NCBI RefSeq assembly: GCF_032452875.1
Contig: NW_026893844.1
Location: 124,001 to 188,000 of the forward strand
Direction: 5' to 3'
Source: Bos javanicus
Lineage: Eukaryota; Chordata; Mammalia; Artiodactyla; Bovidae
DNA: 64,000 nucleotides
Position numbers and translations under genes: made by a program. The notes beneath the pieces were generated by a model, which saw only the letters and a list, made by a program, of their open reading frames with translations, ran no database searches and was not told the DNA's origin. Numbering within the stretch: position 1 is the stretch's first letter; every line of letters starts with the position of its first letter. Positions 63,711 to 64,000 of the stretch are shown here, one piece after another.

Positions 63711-64000
63711 TGGCGACCGAACAGGGACCTCAGGAGGCGATACTCAAAGAGCTGAGCAGACATGAACCACGCAATCAGCAGGCAATAAGCATGGAGCTCA
63801 GCAGTGACGAATCATGCTGCTCAACTGGCAATAATCAAGCACGTGACCAGGCAGGAATCACGCAGCTCAGCTGGCAACTGTCAAGCAGATGAGCCGGCAG
63901 GAATCACGCAGCTCAGCAGGCCCTGATCACGTGACTCTGCAGGCACTGATCACGTGGCTGATCACACACGTATCACGTGACTGATCATGCACTGATCACG
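63711..64000 (+). repeat. Unit 42 internal segment, class C (cut by window edge)
   Basis: GGCAACTGTC leader and CTGATCACACACG array start identify class C. CATGAACC is private. Confidence 0.84.

Larger units (their letters stand above)
1..64000 (+). repeat. LTR-derived macrosatellite array, 42 units, all head-to-tail
   Basis: Seen directly: the same LTR, primer-binding site, leader and CACGTG-rich array recur 42 times in one orientation with no unrelated sequence between. Primer-site spacing is about 1.26-1.41 kb for short units and 2.06 kb for long units. Copies of a class differ by only a few substitutions. Known: LTR plus tRNA-Lys primer site marks an endogenous retrovirus relative, and large head-to-tail arrays with higher-order periods mark satellite evolution by unequal exchange. 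Inferred: heterochromatic or sex-chromosome macrosatellite of a mammal, probably a rodent. Both window edges lie inside the array, so its true size is unknown. Confidence 0.93.

Noticed and set aside
1..64000. Artificial expansion by misassembly
   Set aside because: Private substitutions distinguish many units, and shared variants recur at consistent distances, which a simple assembly loop would not produce. Copy number still needs long-read support.
1..64000. tRNA, rRNA or other structured RNA genes
   Set aside because: The only tRNA-related sequence is the 18-base primer site, which is complementary to a tRNA end and not a tRNA gene.

Overview
The whole window is one tandem array of a complex repeat. 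I see no protein-coding gene, RNA gene, CRISPR array or bacterial-type operon. The repeat carries a retroviral long terminal repeat (LTR) followed by a near-perfect tRNA-Lys3 primer-binding site (17 of 18 bases). That points to a mammalian genome and a class II (ERVK/betaretrovirus-like) endogenous element. A muroid rodent is my best guess, but it rests on general resemblance of the LTR and was not checked. The array is best described as an LTR-derived macrosatellite, of a kind expected in heterochromatin or on a sex chromosome.

Each repeat unit has the same order: LTR (600-604 bp when complete, opening TGCCGGG and closing CCCGGCA), primer-binding site, a leader built of ~46-bp subrepeats, then a degenerate ~22-23-bp repeat array full of the palindrome CACGTG, then the next LTR. 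Forty-two primer-binding sites occur, at 285 through 63711. Three unit classes are clear. A (~1.26-1.39 kb) has an extra 46-bp leader subrepeat. B (~1.37 kb) has its own diagnostic bases. C (~2.06 kb) has a much longer CACGTG array with a diverged second copy of the leader inside it. The LTR after every C unit is missing its first 290 bp, always at the same breakpoint (11 of 11).

Layout: 284-9896 holds two A-B-C higher-order repeats of ~4.8 kb. 9897-13275 is a contracted two-unit repeat in which a B-type leader is fused to a C-type array. 13276-46569 holds seven more A-B-C blocks. From 18085 these alternate in length (about 4.81 and 4.69 kb), giving a ~9.5-kb super-period supported by shared private variants. 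46570-57549 is irregular and more diverged: eight short units in a row, including the opposite chimera (C-type leader on a B-type array) and two A-leader/B-array hybrids. 57550-63709 is a four-unit C-A-B-B repeat of 6.16 kb, and a new C unit is cut by the window end.

Nothing here looks able to move by itself: there is no gag, pol or env and no polypurine tract before the LTRs. The two signals worth following are the very dense, roughly helically phased CACGTG array next to a TATA-bearing LTR in every unit, and the record of how the array formed. That record includes unequal-exchange chimeras and a leader copy whose homology stops at the edge of the primer-binding site.
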